A stretch of DNA of 64,000 nt from Pirellulaceae bacterium (lineage in GTDB: Bacteria > Planctomycetota > Planctomycetia > Pirellulales > Pirellulaceae). The notes under the pieces are model-generated. The model saw nothing but the letters and a program-made list of their open reading frames with translations, had not been told where the DNA came from and ran no database searches. Of this stretch, positions 47,454-56,114 are shown in pieces. Each line of letters starts with the position of its first letter. Position 1 is the stretch's first letter. The position numbers and the translations under genes are program-made. The stretch is from positions 62,001-126,000 of the forward strand of contig BPJU01000002.1 of the NCBI GenBank assembly GCA_026004775.1, given 5' to 3'.

Positions 47454-49660
47454 CTAATCCAGCCGGAACCGCGACCGGAAGCCAGTGTGCGTACTGCGGC
47501 CTGCCGTTGGCCGGTAAGTCAACGTCGGCCGGCGAGCCAGGATACTGTTGCTTTGGGTGCCAACTGGCACATGCCATTCTCCAGGAATCGGCTGACTCGA
47601 CCACCCCCCAGCGCACCGTCACCCGTTTGGGGTTCGCCATGTTTTTTGCACTGAATGTGATGCTTTTTGCGATGGTGCTCTGGTCAGCGGACCCTGGTCC
47701 TCCTCAGACGCCGTTACCGGCAGACAACGCCTTTTACTCGATGTTGCGGTGGCTGTGCATGCTGCTGGCCACTCCGGTGCTGTTGTTGCTTTCCGGTCCC
47801 ATCGTCCACAGTGCGTGGCGCTCTTTACAGGAAGGAAGAATGGGGGCCGAGCTGCTGGTTGTCGTCGGCTCTGCGGCCGCCTATGGCCATTCCGCCTGGA
47901 ATGTCGTGCGCGATCAAGGTCATGTTTACTTCGAAGTAGCCGTTATGGTGCTGGTCGCGTTTACTCTGGGGAAATGGTTGGAAGCCAATGGGAGAGTCCA
48001 AAGCAGTCGGTTGGTAAATTCCCTGGCAAGACTCATTCCGGAAAGAATCTGTCGCATACGCGGCAATACCGAGGAGTTCGTATCGATCGCCGAGGTTGCG
48101 GTGGGGGACCTCATTCGAGTACGTCCCGGTGAACGGCTGGTGGTTGACGGTGTGGTTTTTCGCGGCCAAGCACTCCTCGATCAGCGGCTGGTCACGGGAG
48201 AGCTCCAACCGCAAGCTGTCCAGCCGGGCCAGTCGGTAAAAGGCGGGGCTGTCAACTTGGATGGTGACCTCTGGATACGTGTTATGGAACCCCGTTCCCG
48301 CTGGTCCTTGTTTCAACTGGTAGAAGCTGTTCGCAACGCCGCTAGCCACAAGAGCCGTTACCAGCGTCTGGCGGATCGTATCAGCCAGGTCTTCATGCCG
48401 GCAGTGATCCTCGTCGCCTGCGTTAGTGGTGTGTGGTGGGGCTATTATCGGTCTGTAGAACAGGGGGTCAGTGCGGCATTGGCCGTGTTACTGATTGCCT
48501 GCCCGTGTGCGCTGGGTTTGGCGACTCCTATGGCGCTTAGCGTAGCCATGGCCGCGGCTGCTCGCCGCGGTATCTGTTTCCGTAATGGCGACAGTCTTGC
48601 TCGTCTGGCGTCCACGCGCGTCGTGGCATTCGACAAAACGGGAACACTTACGGCAGGCCACCCGGTGGTGACACGCCTGGCCGCCGGCGGGGTTCCCGGT
48701 GACTTGTTGGTATCGGTGGTTGAACACGTCGCCCGGTGCACGAATCATCCAGCCGCTGAAGCTGTGGGCCGCTGGGCTGCCACAACCCCAGCTAGGCCTC
48801 TTCCGATCCACTCGGCTCACACTGTGGCCGGTTGCGGTGTGGTGGTTGACCTGGATGCCGCTCCCTTCCGCGTTTGGATGGGCAGCTCCAAGTGGCTTGT
48901 CGAGGAAGGGCTCGAGCTTCCCTCCGCCTTGCAAGTCGAAGTTCAACGGGCAAATTCCGAGGGACAGGCGATTACCGCGGTTGGTTGGGAAGGCCAAGTA
49001 CAGGCGGTATTTGCATGGGATGAACCCGTGCGAACGGAAGCGGCAGCCGCTATTCGGGCGTTGCAGGCGATGGGATACCGCATGGCTATTCTCACGGGCG
49101 ACAGTTGGCAGCGAGCCCGACGCGCGGCCGAGCTTCTTCCGGGCGTCGAGCACGTGTATGCGGAATTGACGCCCGATGCAAAAGTCAAGCGACTAGTTTC
49201 CCTCCAGCAACAACTCGGTCCGGTCGTCATGGTCGGAGACGGAATCAACGACGCTCCGGGGCTTGCAGCGTCCGATGTCGGCGTGGCATTGGGGGGCGGG
49301 CTGGAATTGGCGCGGCAGAGTGCCGAAGTGTGCCTGGTGCGCGACGATTTGATGGACCTCGTCTGGGCCATCCAACTGTCCAGGCGAACCTGCCGCACCA
49401 TACGCCGGAACCTGTTGTGGGCTTTTTCATACAATTCGCTGGGTATCGCCCTGGCCGCAGCAGGGCAATTGCATCCGGTGTTGGCCGCAGTGTTGATGCT
49501 CCTGAGCAGCACGATGGTGGTGGGCCAGTCCTTACGTCTGAGCCGGGATATCGATGCGGCTCAACCCAACCCCGAGATCCAAGGTCAGGGTTTCTCGCAG
49601 GAGGCCTTCCAGAACGGAACAGTTTCACCCAAGCCGGCTTCTCAAGGAGCAGGAGTCTGA
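47450..49660 (+). CDS. ccoI: CcoI/FixI-type copper-transporting P-type ATPase
   Basis: This P1B-ATPase exports copper for assembly of the cbb3 oxidase. A Cys-rich N-terminal metal site (CAYCGLPL...YCCFGCQLAH) replaces a standard HMA domain. The CPC ion-binding motif lies in IACPCALGLATPMAL, the phosphorylated Asp in FDKTGTLTAGHP, and MVGDGINDAPGLAASDVGVA is the hinge. The A-domain shows TGELQ. Length 736. It overlaps the 58-aa gene and precedes a SafE-like gene by 2 bp. Confidence 0.94.
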   Translation: MTNPAGTATGSQCAYCGLPLAGKSTSAGEPGYCCFGCQLAHAILQESADSTTPQRTVTRLGFAMFFALNVMLFAMVLWSADPGPPQTPLPADNAFYSMLRWLCMLLATPVLLLLSGPIVHSAWRSLQEGRMGAELLVVVGSAAAYGHSAWNVVRDQGHVYFEVAVMVLVAFTLGKWLEANGRVQSSRLVNSLARLIPERICRIRGNTEEFVSIAEVAVGDLIRVRPGERLVVDGVVFRGQALLDQRLVTGELQPQAVQPGQSVKGGAVNLDGDLWIRVMEPRSRWSLFQLVEAVRNAASHKSRYQRLADRISQVFMPAVILVACVSGVWWGYYRSVEQGVSAALAVLLIACPCALGLATPMALSVAMAAAARRGICFRNGDSLARLASTRVVAFDKTGTLTAGHPVVTRLAAGGVPGDLLVSVVEHVARCTNHPAAEAVGRWAATTPARPLPIHSAHTVAGCGVVVDLDAAPFRVWMGSSKWLVEEGLELPSALQVEVQRANSEGQAITAVGWEGQVQAVFAWDEPVRTEAAAAIRALQAMGYRMAILTGDSWQRARRAAELLPGVEHVYAELTPDAKVKRLVSLQQQLGPVVMVGDGINDAPGLAASDVGVALGGGLELARQSAEVCLVRDDLMDLVWAIQLSRRTCRTIRRNLLWAFSYNSLGIALAAAGQLHPVLAAVLMLLSSTMVVGQSLRLSRDIDAAQPNPEIQGQGFSQEAFQNGTVSPKPASQGAGV

Positions 49661-49662
49661 TC

Positions 49663-50370
49663 GTGGGAGGACCGCTGTCGGCGTGGCTGGCCATAGTTTC
49701 CGGATTGGCTAGTTCGGCACACTGTCTAGGGATGTGTGGGCCGTTTGTTCTGATGGCCAGCTCAAACAAGACGGGGTGGAATGGCTACCTGCTGCGGCCA
49801 TTGCTGTACTCGATCGGCCGGCTTACGGCATATGCCGTTTTGGGTGCCGCCGCGGGGTTGATTGGCCGGCGAGTGTCCATCGACATGGGATTCGGGTTAT
49901 TGCCGGCTGCCCTTGGAGCGGTGTCCGGGATTTTTTTCGTTCGGGAGGGATTGGCTCTGTGCGGCATCTGGCCGCATCGAGCGAAGCACGCATCCAACAG
50001 GGGATGCGGATGGTTGGCCGTCTATGGGCTGGCACGGAATGCCGCAGGCCCTGCCGGCCCGCTGCTTGTCGGCATGCTATCGGCGCTATTGCCCTGCGCG
50101 CTTTTGTACGGCATGCTCGCACTGGCGGCAAGCCAGGCGTCGGTCCTGGGCGCAGCCTTGATGATGTTGTTGTTTGGGCTTGGTACTGTGCCCGCCCTGT
50201 TGACCCTTCCCTGGATCAGTTCATTTGCTATCCGGAGCTGCCCGCACTCGGGACGCTTCATCATGGGCACAGCGCTCACCGCAGCCGGCTTGGTAGCGCT
50301 GCTGCGCTCAGCGCCGATCTTGCTGGCTGCCGCTTGGCCAGGCAGTTTTGTACCGGTGTGCTGCCATTGA
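49663..50370 (+). CDS. SafE/UreH-like membrane protein (CcoI partner)
   Basis: A GTG start at 49663, with AAGGAG upstream, opens a 235-residue protein with about six membrane helices; the motif SSAHCLGMCGPFVLM carries two Cys and is typical of the sulfite-exporter TauE/SafE (UreH_2-like) family found next to ccoI. The repeated half motif GLARNAAGPAGPLLVGMLSA resembles the second copy. It probably aids copper delivery or oxidase maturation (inference). Confidence 0.8.
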   Translation: MGGPLSAWLAIVSGLASSAHCLGMCGPFVLMASSNKTGWNGYLLRPLLYSIGRLTAYAVLGAAAGLIGRRVSIDMGFGLLPAALGAVSGIFFVREGLALCGIWPHRAKHASNRGCGWLAVYGLARNAAGPAGPLLVGMLSALLPCALLYGMLALAASQASVLGAALMMLLFGLGTVPALLTLPWISSFAIRSCPHSGRFIMGTALTAAGLVALLRSAPILLAAAWPGSFVPVCCH

Positions 50371-50407
50371 GAAGACTAGGACGGGGCTAGCGGACGCCAG
50401 TGAGCCG

Positions 50408-53188
50408 TTACTTGCCCGCGGGCGCTCCCTCGGTACGCAACAACTCGACGGTTTGGCCCTCCACATCGAAAACAAGCCGGAAGTGTAACGGCTGATCGTT
50501 GAGCTGCTCACAAAGCTGCTCGACCGCTTGCACTCGCTTCCACTGGTCGTTCACCCGATCGTAGTCGACCTTCGCCAGGTTCTTGAGCCGATCGAATTCC
50601 TGTCGCTTGTTGCGGTCGGTTATGGTATTGGGAGGGATGCTGTTGTATTGGTCGAGTTGGCGTTTGAGATTTTCGAGCGCAGGCGGCAGTTCCCGAGCCA
50701 GCCGCGTGCGAAGGGCTTTCGTGGCTCGGCGGTCGCGCGCATCGAGCCACTCCTCCGATGGGTCTTCTCCCATTTGAAAGAGGGCTTGGCCGCTTACCAT
50801 TAACACTCCGCGCAAACTTACCGTTATGTGTATTGCCAGATTCTGCTCTTCTCGTTTCTTGCCGAACAGAATCCATTGCTTGCCCGAAGCTGCGGGGACG
50901 GCTCCAGCAGGTTCCAGTGTATAAGTGGTGCCCTGGCCGACAGCCAAGATTTCCCATCGACACGAAGCCGGATCCGGAGCGTTGGGTAGGTCATATCGGG
51001 CTGCGAACGTGGCCCGATCCAGGTCTAGCTTCAACGGTCGAACGACTTGCGGTTCGCGCAGGCGTATCAGTTGCTGCTGGCTGCCGCTACTCGCCTTGAT
51101 CAGGCAGTTGGCAAAGCCCGGAGCCGTTTTCAAATCAGCGGCCTCCGGCATCCAACGGAAGTCGAGTTTTCCCCCTACAAGGCGAAATTGGCCGATGATC
51201 CGGCGAACTGTATTCGCGGGAGCCTCGGTGAGGGACACGTCCCAAAGCCGAGGCTCCGTTCCCCCACGGGCATTATCCATGTGGTACGTGACATTTCGTA
51301 TCACTCGGTCCGCCCCCAGTAACTCGAAGTATATGGGAACCTCGTCGTCGAGTTTTACTGGCGCCAAAGTGGTCCACTCCGTACTAGTCACGTCCGGCAA
51401 GGAGACGGCCTTCGGTAAAACCGATAAGTCGACCGGAGGAACAACGGGTTTGCGTGGTTCGGGCGATGGTGATTCAGTCGCCTTTGGCTCTGAAGCGTCC
51501 GTGCTCGAAGCCGGCGCGGTGGGTGAGAGGTTTGGGGTGGTGGAGGCCACGGTATCGCCAGGTGCCTCGGCACTTTTACCGGTGGAAGCCCCGGGCTCGG
51601 GCATCGACGGATCTGAGACGGAACCGGCTGCCGACACAAGAGGAGTGTTTTCTGGGGGAGCCTCAGGTTGAACCGGCGGTTCGGGGGCGGACGCCTCCCG
51701 CAAGTGTGCCGGGTCGGGAGGCGGCTTGGGCAATTCGTCGGTCTGAGCTGGCTCAGGTTGGCTGGCTTCCTCCTGCTTGGCTGTCTTTTCCGCTGGGGCG
51801 GGGGCGGCGGTGATGGGCGGCTGTATGCGATCGGCCTTGACTATGCCTTGCGAACGCTTTTGATACGATCTCCACCATAATCCGCCAGCCACGATCAATA
51901 GGGTCGCCACTAACCCAATCGAACAGGCCCACAGGAGCCATGTGTCTCGCCGTTTGGCCCTCACCGGCACCTTGGATTCGGCTTCGGCCGGCGTTGAAGT
52001 GCCCTTTCGGGACGAATCCCGTCTCTTGGGTTGCGTGACGATCACCACGGGGTGCACCGGTGAAGACGGAAGTTTTTCTACCCCCCCATCGTCCGCGGCA
52101 GCGGCGTCCAATTCGTTGTCTGCCTGACCGGCACCGTCCTGGGACGAAATGGCCTGCGCTGGCTGCGGAGGTGAATTCGGGGTAGCAGCAGGGGCTGTTG
52201 CCGCGTTGACCGACAACTGTGCGACTGCCTCCCTACAAACATCGAATAGCATTCTGGCCGACACGATCGCCTCGGGATGATTCAAATCGCAGAGCCGCTC
52301 CAGGATACGATTAAGTTCCTGCTGAACGGACGGCTCGTCACCCAGTTTCCACCAATCGGGGACGTTTTCTGTGGTGTTAGTGGGCCGCTCTTGAGCGACA
52401 AGCCATTTCCAGGTGCGACCTGCCATCACTAAGTCGCCGGCCGCCGAGCCGATGGGCGACCGTTCGTCGCGAGGAAGGAATGAGTCATGGGGCTGCGGCT
52501 GAGATTTTTCGCTGGCCCAAGCAGCTACGATGGGGCTCAATCCTAAATCTGTCACCGCTAACTGTCCATCGCCCGACAAAAACAACGACCACGGGGTGAG
52601 CCAACCGTGACTAAGTTGCGAGTCATGGAGCGTGGCAAGCAGTTGGGCTAGTTGCTCCAGCCACTGCAAACCTGCCAAAGCTCCAAACGGGCCGTAGCGT
52701 CGAACCGATTCGCCAAGCGACAACTCGCCATCAAATCGCGACAATAGTAAGTATCGGTTCCCCACTTTCTTGCAGATGGTAAAGGGACGAAGTGCAGGAT
52801 GATCCAGCTTCGTTGTAGACGCGATCGATTCTAACAGGGCTGTCTCCAAGGTCACCTCGTTTATCCAGCGCGCGGCAAGGATACGAAGCTGATACCGTCG
52901 GCCGTCGCGAGCCTTCGCGACATACGATCGCCCCCACGGCCAGCCAGCAAGTTCTTCGAGCAATACAAATTGCCCTTCGCCGATAGCCAGTGTGCTGTTG
53001 CCTTTCAGAAGCTGTTGGGCCTGCCAGGCGGTAATGAGTCCGGCACGTACCACAGCCGTAGCCGCGTCTTTGGCCGTTGCGCAGGCTTCTACAAGTCGAG
53101 CGGCTTGGCTGAGCTGCTGATCGGACAAAACACGGCTTTGCCCGAGGAGGTCGTAGAACGCCTCGGCGCGGTTCGGAGCTTCAGACAT
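50408..53188 (-). CDS. Membrane pseudokinase (planctomycete kinase-like)
   Basis: The N-terminus has the pre-kinase block of planctomycete Ser/Thr kinases (ATAVVRAGLITAWQAQQLL). The kinase-like domain (residues about 65-300) lacks the key residues: the VAIK Lys is missing near YQLRILAARW, the HRD is HGW in LSHGWLTPWSL, and DFG is DLGLS. It is therefore probably inactive. A membrane helix (about residue 415) is followed by a Pro/Ala/Ser-rich spacer (about 440-570) and a beta-rich C-terminal domain. Total length 926. It may act as a scaffold or sensor; a function cannot be assigned. Confidence 0.75.
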   Translation of the reverse strand: MSEAPNRAEAFYDLLGQSRVLSDQQLSQAARLVEACATAKDAATAVVRAGLITAWQAQQLLKGNSTLAIGEGQFVLLEELAGWPWGRSYVAKARDGRRYQLRILAARWINEVTLETALLESIASTTKLDHPALRPFTICKKVGNRYLLLSRFDGELSLGESVRRYGPFGALAGLQWLEQLAQLLATLHDSQLSHGWLTPWSLFLSGDGQLAVTDLGLSPIVAAWASEKSQPQPHDSFLPRDERSPIGSAAGDLVMAGRTWKWLVAQERPTNTTENVPDWWKLGDEPSVQQELNRILERLCDLNHPEAIVSARMLFDVCREAVAQLSVNAATAPAATPNSPPQPAQAISSQDGAGQADNELDAAAADDGGVEKLPSSPVHPVVIVTQPKRRDSSRKGTSTPAEAESKVPVRAKRRDTWLLWACSIGLVATLLIVAGGLWWRSYQKRSQGIVKADRIQPPITAAPAPAEKTAKQEEASQPEPAQTDELPKPPPDPAHLREASAPEPPVQPEAPPENTPLVSAAGSVSDPSMPEPGASTGKSAEAPGDTVASTTPNLSPTAPASSTDASEPKATESPSPEPRKPVVPPVDLSVLPKAVSLPDVTSTEWTTLAPVKLDDEVPIYFELLGADRVIRNVTYHMDNARGGTEPRLWDVSLTEAPANTVRRIIGQFRLVGGKLDFRWMPEAADLKTAPGFANCLIKASSGSQQQLIRLREPQVVRPLKLDLDRATFAARYDLPNAPDPASCRWEILAVGQGTTYTLEPAGAVPAASGKQWILFGKKREEQNLAIHITVSLRGVLMVSGQALFQMGEDPSEEWLDARDRRATKALRTRLARELPPALENLKRQLDQYNSIPPNTITDRNKRQEFDRLKNLAKVDYDRVNDQWKRVQAVEQLCEQLNDQPLHFRLVFDVEGQTVELLRTEGAPAGK

Positions 53189-53663
53189 GGAAAAGTGGGC
53201 TCCCTAGGTAAATCGGTAAATGGAACGACGCAACTCCCCGGTTCCACGCGCTTAGAAGACTCCCTGGCCGCCGCAAGCCAACCCTCAGCAGGCCGGGAAG
53301 CCTTCTTAAAGGCCATTGTCGCAATCCCTTTGGCTCGCTGCAAGAACTTTGGCGCAAGCTGCTTCGGACAACCGGGCGGTCATGGCGGGGCGAAAAACAG
53401 TAAGGCAATTTGAGGAAAACACGCGACTTTTGAGAGAATTTTGCCGATTATGGTGACTGTTCCGGGCGAAGCGGAAGTAGTGGCTTTGCCAGTTACACCA
53501 GGCCGATATGGTAGTCGTAAAACCGTCGGGACCATTGCGATTGTACCGGCCGGAGCGGCCAGAGGAGCACCGGAAGGGAGGACCGATTCGGGTCGACGGT
53601 TACCGTCGGTACGCGGGAATCGACTCGAACAAACAGCCGATGCAACGCTGCGGAGATCGACTG
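53189..53663. other. Divergent intergenic region, pseudokinase / BBP7 gene
   Basis: No gene with family resemblance is seen; the BBP7 gene start is taken at 53664. Promoters for both flanking genes should lie here. No repeat was found. Confidence 0.4.
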
Positions 53664-55103
53664 ATGAAGACACGTTGGGCCCGGCTTATACCCGGGGTTT
53701 GGACCGCTACGTTGTGCTGGGCATGCATGGCAGAAGCGCAAGTCAACCAGGCGCCTGTGGCGGGCAATGGACCGCAGGCTGTCCAGGCAAGCCAGTCGCG
53801 ACAAACACCGCTTGGCATACCCAGCACGCTCGGGAAAACCGGTCCGGCTGCGGCCGTAAGCGGCCCGGCCGTTGCACCGGCCGGATTCCCCGCCCCGATG
53901 CCGCCCGGCTGGATAGTCGGCCCCGATGGCGTGCCGGTCATGATCGACCCGCTCGCTCCGCCGGTAGCTCCCGCCAGTTACGGAGCCGAATGGTACGGAC
54001 CAGGCCCCATGGTCGATCCGGCTTACGACGGCGATTATGATCCGTCGATCGGGGGAAGAGCCGAACGCGGGTTTGATCTGTTGAAACGTTTGGGGCCGTA
54101 CCCGGGTGGCGGCTGGTGCTCGCCGCGCTGGTTCGACGTGGCCGCGGACTTCATGTACCTGACCCGCGAAGAAGTAAGCCGGCGAGTTAACTTTACTTCC
54201 GATGGACCGGCTGGCTTGGGCGAGCCATTCATCGTCCTGAGCACGGACAATCTGGACTTTGACCATGAACCGGGGTTCCGGTTCCAGGCGGCTGTCCAAT
54301 TCGGGGCGTCGTCGAATATCGAGTTCACCTATTTCGGGCTGTTCAACTTTGCCAAAAGCGCCGCCGTCGTAAGCGACACGGATGATTTGTATTCGGTCTT
54401 CAGCGATTTCGGCACCAACCCTCCGCCCCAGGCTGGACCGCCGATTGTGCGTGGCGGTTTTACCGACACCGACTCGGCCGAATTCCATTCGATCGAATAC
54501 TCGTCGAACTTCGATACGCTGGAACTGGGCTTCCGGCGCCGGTGGATGGCTCCCAATTGCCGCATCCAAGGCTCGTGGCTGGCCGGCGTTCGCTACTTCC
54601 GATTGGAAGAACAATTCATCCATCGTACACGAGTCAACTACCCCGATCCAAATGATCCGAGCACGAACATCACCGGCTTCATGGACTACTTCGTCGGGAC
54701 GGCCAATAGCATGACCGGATTCCAGGTAGGGGGTGACCTGTGGGCCACCTTGTTCCCGGGAATCCAAGTCGGCTCGGAGTTGAAAGCCGGCATCTATGGG
54801 AACCGTGCCGACCAGCGCACCACAATCGACGCCCAGACCCTGACGCTACCGGTGGAAGAGTCGGCCCGCCATGATGCGGTCGCCTTTTTGGCCGAAGCCA
54901 ACCTGACCGGGACGTGGCGGCTCGGCCAACATCTTACGGCCCGCGGCGGCTACACGCTCCTATACGTAGATGGAGTCGCGCTGGCTCCGGAAAACTTCAA
55001 CCCCGAACCGCCGTTCGTGGCCGGAGCACGCACGGTGTTCATCAACGACAACGGTGACGTGTTCTATCACGGCTTCACCGCCGGGTTGGAATGGATGTGG
55101 TAA
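53664..55103 (+). CDS. BBP7-family outer-membrane beta-barrel protein
   Basis: Signal peptide MKTRWARLIPGVWTATLCW, cleavage after AEAQ; GGAG sits 8 nt before the ATG at 53664. After a Pro/Gly-rich spacer comes WFDVAADFMYLTREE, a repetitive pattern of alternating aromatic strands, and the terminal sequence FYHGFTAGLEWMW ending in an aromatic residue, the outer-membrane barrel insertion signal. This fits BBP7 (planctomycete) proteins. The 479-residue length agrees. Role: surface protein or pore; substrate unknown. Confidence 0.85.
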   Translation: MKTRWARLIPGVWTATLCWACMAEAQVNQAPVAGNGPQAVQASQSRQTPLGIPSTLGKTGPAAAVSGPAVAPAGFPAPMPPGWIVGPDGVPVMIDPLAPPVAPASYGAEWYGPGPMVDPAYDGDYDPSIGGRAERGFDLLKRLGPYPGGGWCSPRWFDVAADFMYLTREEVSRRVNFTSDGPAGLGEPFIVLSTDNLDFDHEPGFRFQAAVQFGASSNIEFTYFGLFNFAKSAAVVSDTDDLYSVFSDFGTNPPPQAGPPIVRGGFTDTDSAEFHSIEYSSNFDTLELGFRRRWMAPNCRIQGSWLAGVRYFRLEEQFIHRTRVNYPDPNDPSTNITGFMDYFVGTANSMTGFQVGGDLWATLFPGIQVGSELKAGIYGNRADQRTTIDAQTLTLPVEESARHDAVAFLAEANLTGTWRLGQHLTARGGYTLLYVDGVALAPENFNPEPPFVAGARTVFINDNGDVFYHGFTAGLEWMW

Positions 55104-56114
55104 AAGTGCCTCGAACCATCCCGACGGCGTCTCATCAATAGCAGGGCCCCTCGGCCACTCCAGCGTGCTTGTGTGGCCAGCCAAGAGCCTGTCCTGAGGG
55201 AATTGTTCGCATACGCAAGAGTCCCCTACGGGACAAGCTCGGAAGCAGGTCGTCAAACCGAAGCAGCCGGACAGCCGCCGCACGTTTCGGCGACCCACTC
55301 CCAATACCCGGCCTGCGGCTCTTTGCCCCGAAGTACTTCGGAGACGGCCTTCTCTGTCGCCTCATCGGGCCAGGCAGCGGCGTACCGATCGCCACCCACG
55401 CGCGGTGCCCAAGGCTGAGACAGCCCCCTTCTGGTCACGATGGAATTAAGCCATGCGCGCGTGCCCGCGGTATAGCGAAATTCGTTTTTTGCCGGAAGGC
55501 TGGTCTGATATTCGCTTGAGCTTCCCAGCCGCGGACCTGCCGGCTCTCTGTGGGAACCCGTCGGCGGCGTAGCACGTCTAAGCTGCGGCAGGGATAGTTC
55601 TTACCGCCGCGAAAGGACGTCGGTACAAGGCAAAGAGAGCCTGGGAGCAAAACGGCTCCAATGGTAGTCAATATGGGTAGTCTGGGTATTTTGGGAAAGA
55701 TATGGATTTTTCTGTGCGCCCAATTAGACTAAACGAAGTGTCGGCGGCTTTGTTTGAGGTTGTATGGTGAAACCGGCGCGAAATGCCGGTTTATGGAGAC
55801 GAACTGTAGGAGATCTAACCGACGTATATGTGCCTGTTGGGGGAGCTTACCAACGGTGGGAACAGTTGTGTTGCAGGGCCGTTTGGATGGAGCCAAGTGG
55901 CCGGGCCAAATAGTAAAATGGGCCACTGATGGAGAGGGGCCGAGCGGCTAGTTATAAGGATAGTAGCCATTCGGATTGGGGAGACTATTCAGACAAAAAA
56001 CGGAATAGTCCGGTTCGCAGTTGGTTATGTGACAGGCTCTCGGAGGCGATCCGGGGGCAACATCAATTTCGGTGGAACGGCATTGGTGGGTCTATTTGTC
56101 GGGTGGGGAACAAC
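55104..56114. other. Long intergenic region upstream of the subtilase
   Basis: No ORF here has a convincing start and family resemblance. Two hairpins are visible: AAACCGGC/GCCGGTTT at 55770-55792 and AGTGGCC/GGCCACT at about 55895-55927. Neither ends in a T-run, so terminator function is doubtful. The 55640-56114 part is a long candidate leader for the protease gene; no known riboswitch signature was recognised. Confidence 0.4.

Noticed and set aside
55169-55519. ORF in the long gap before the protease
   Set aside because: No ribosome-binding site, no domain, and several overlapping frames of similar length exist in this GC-rich stretch.
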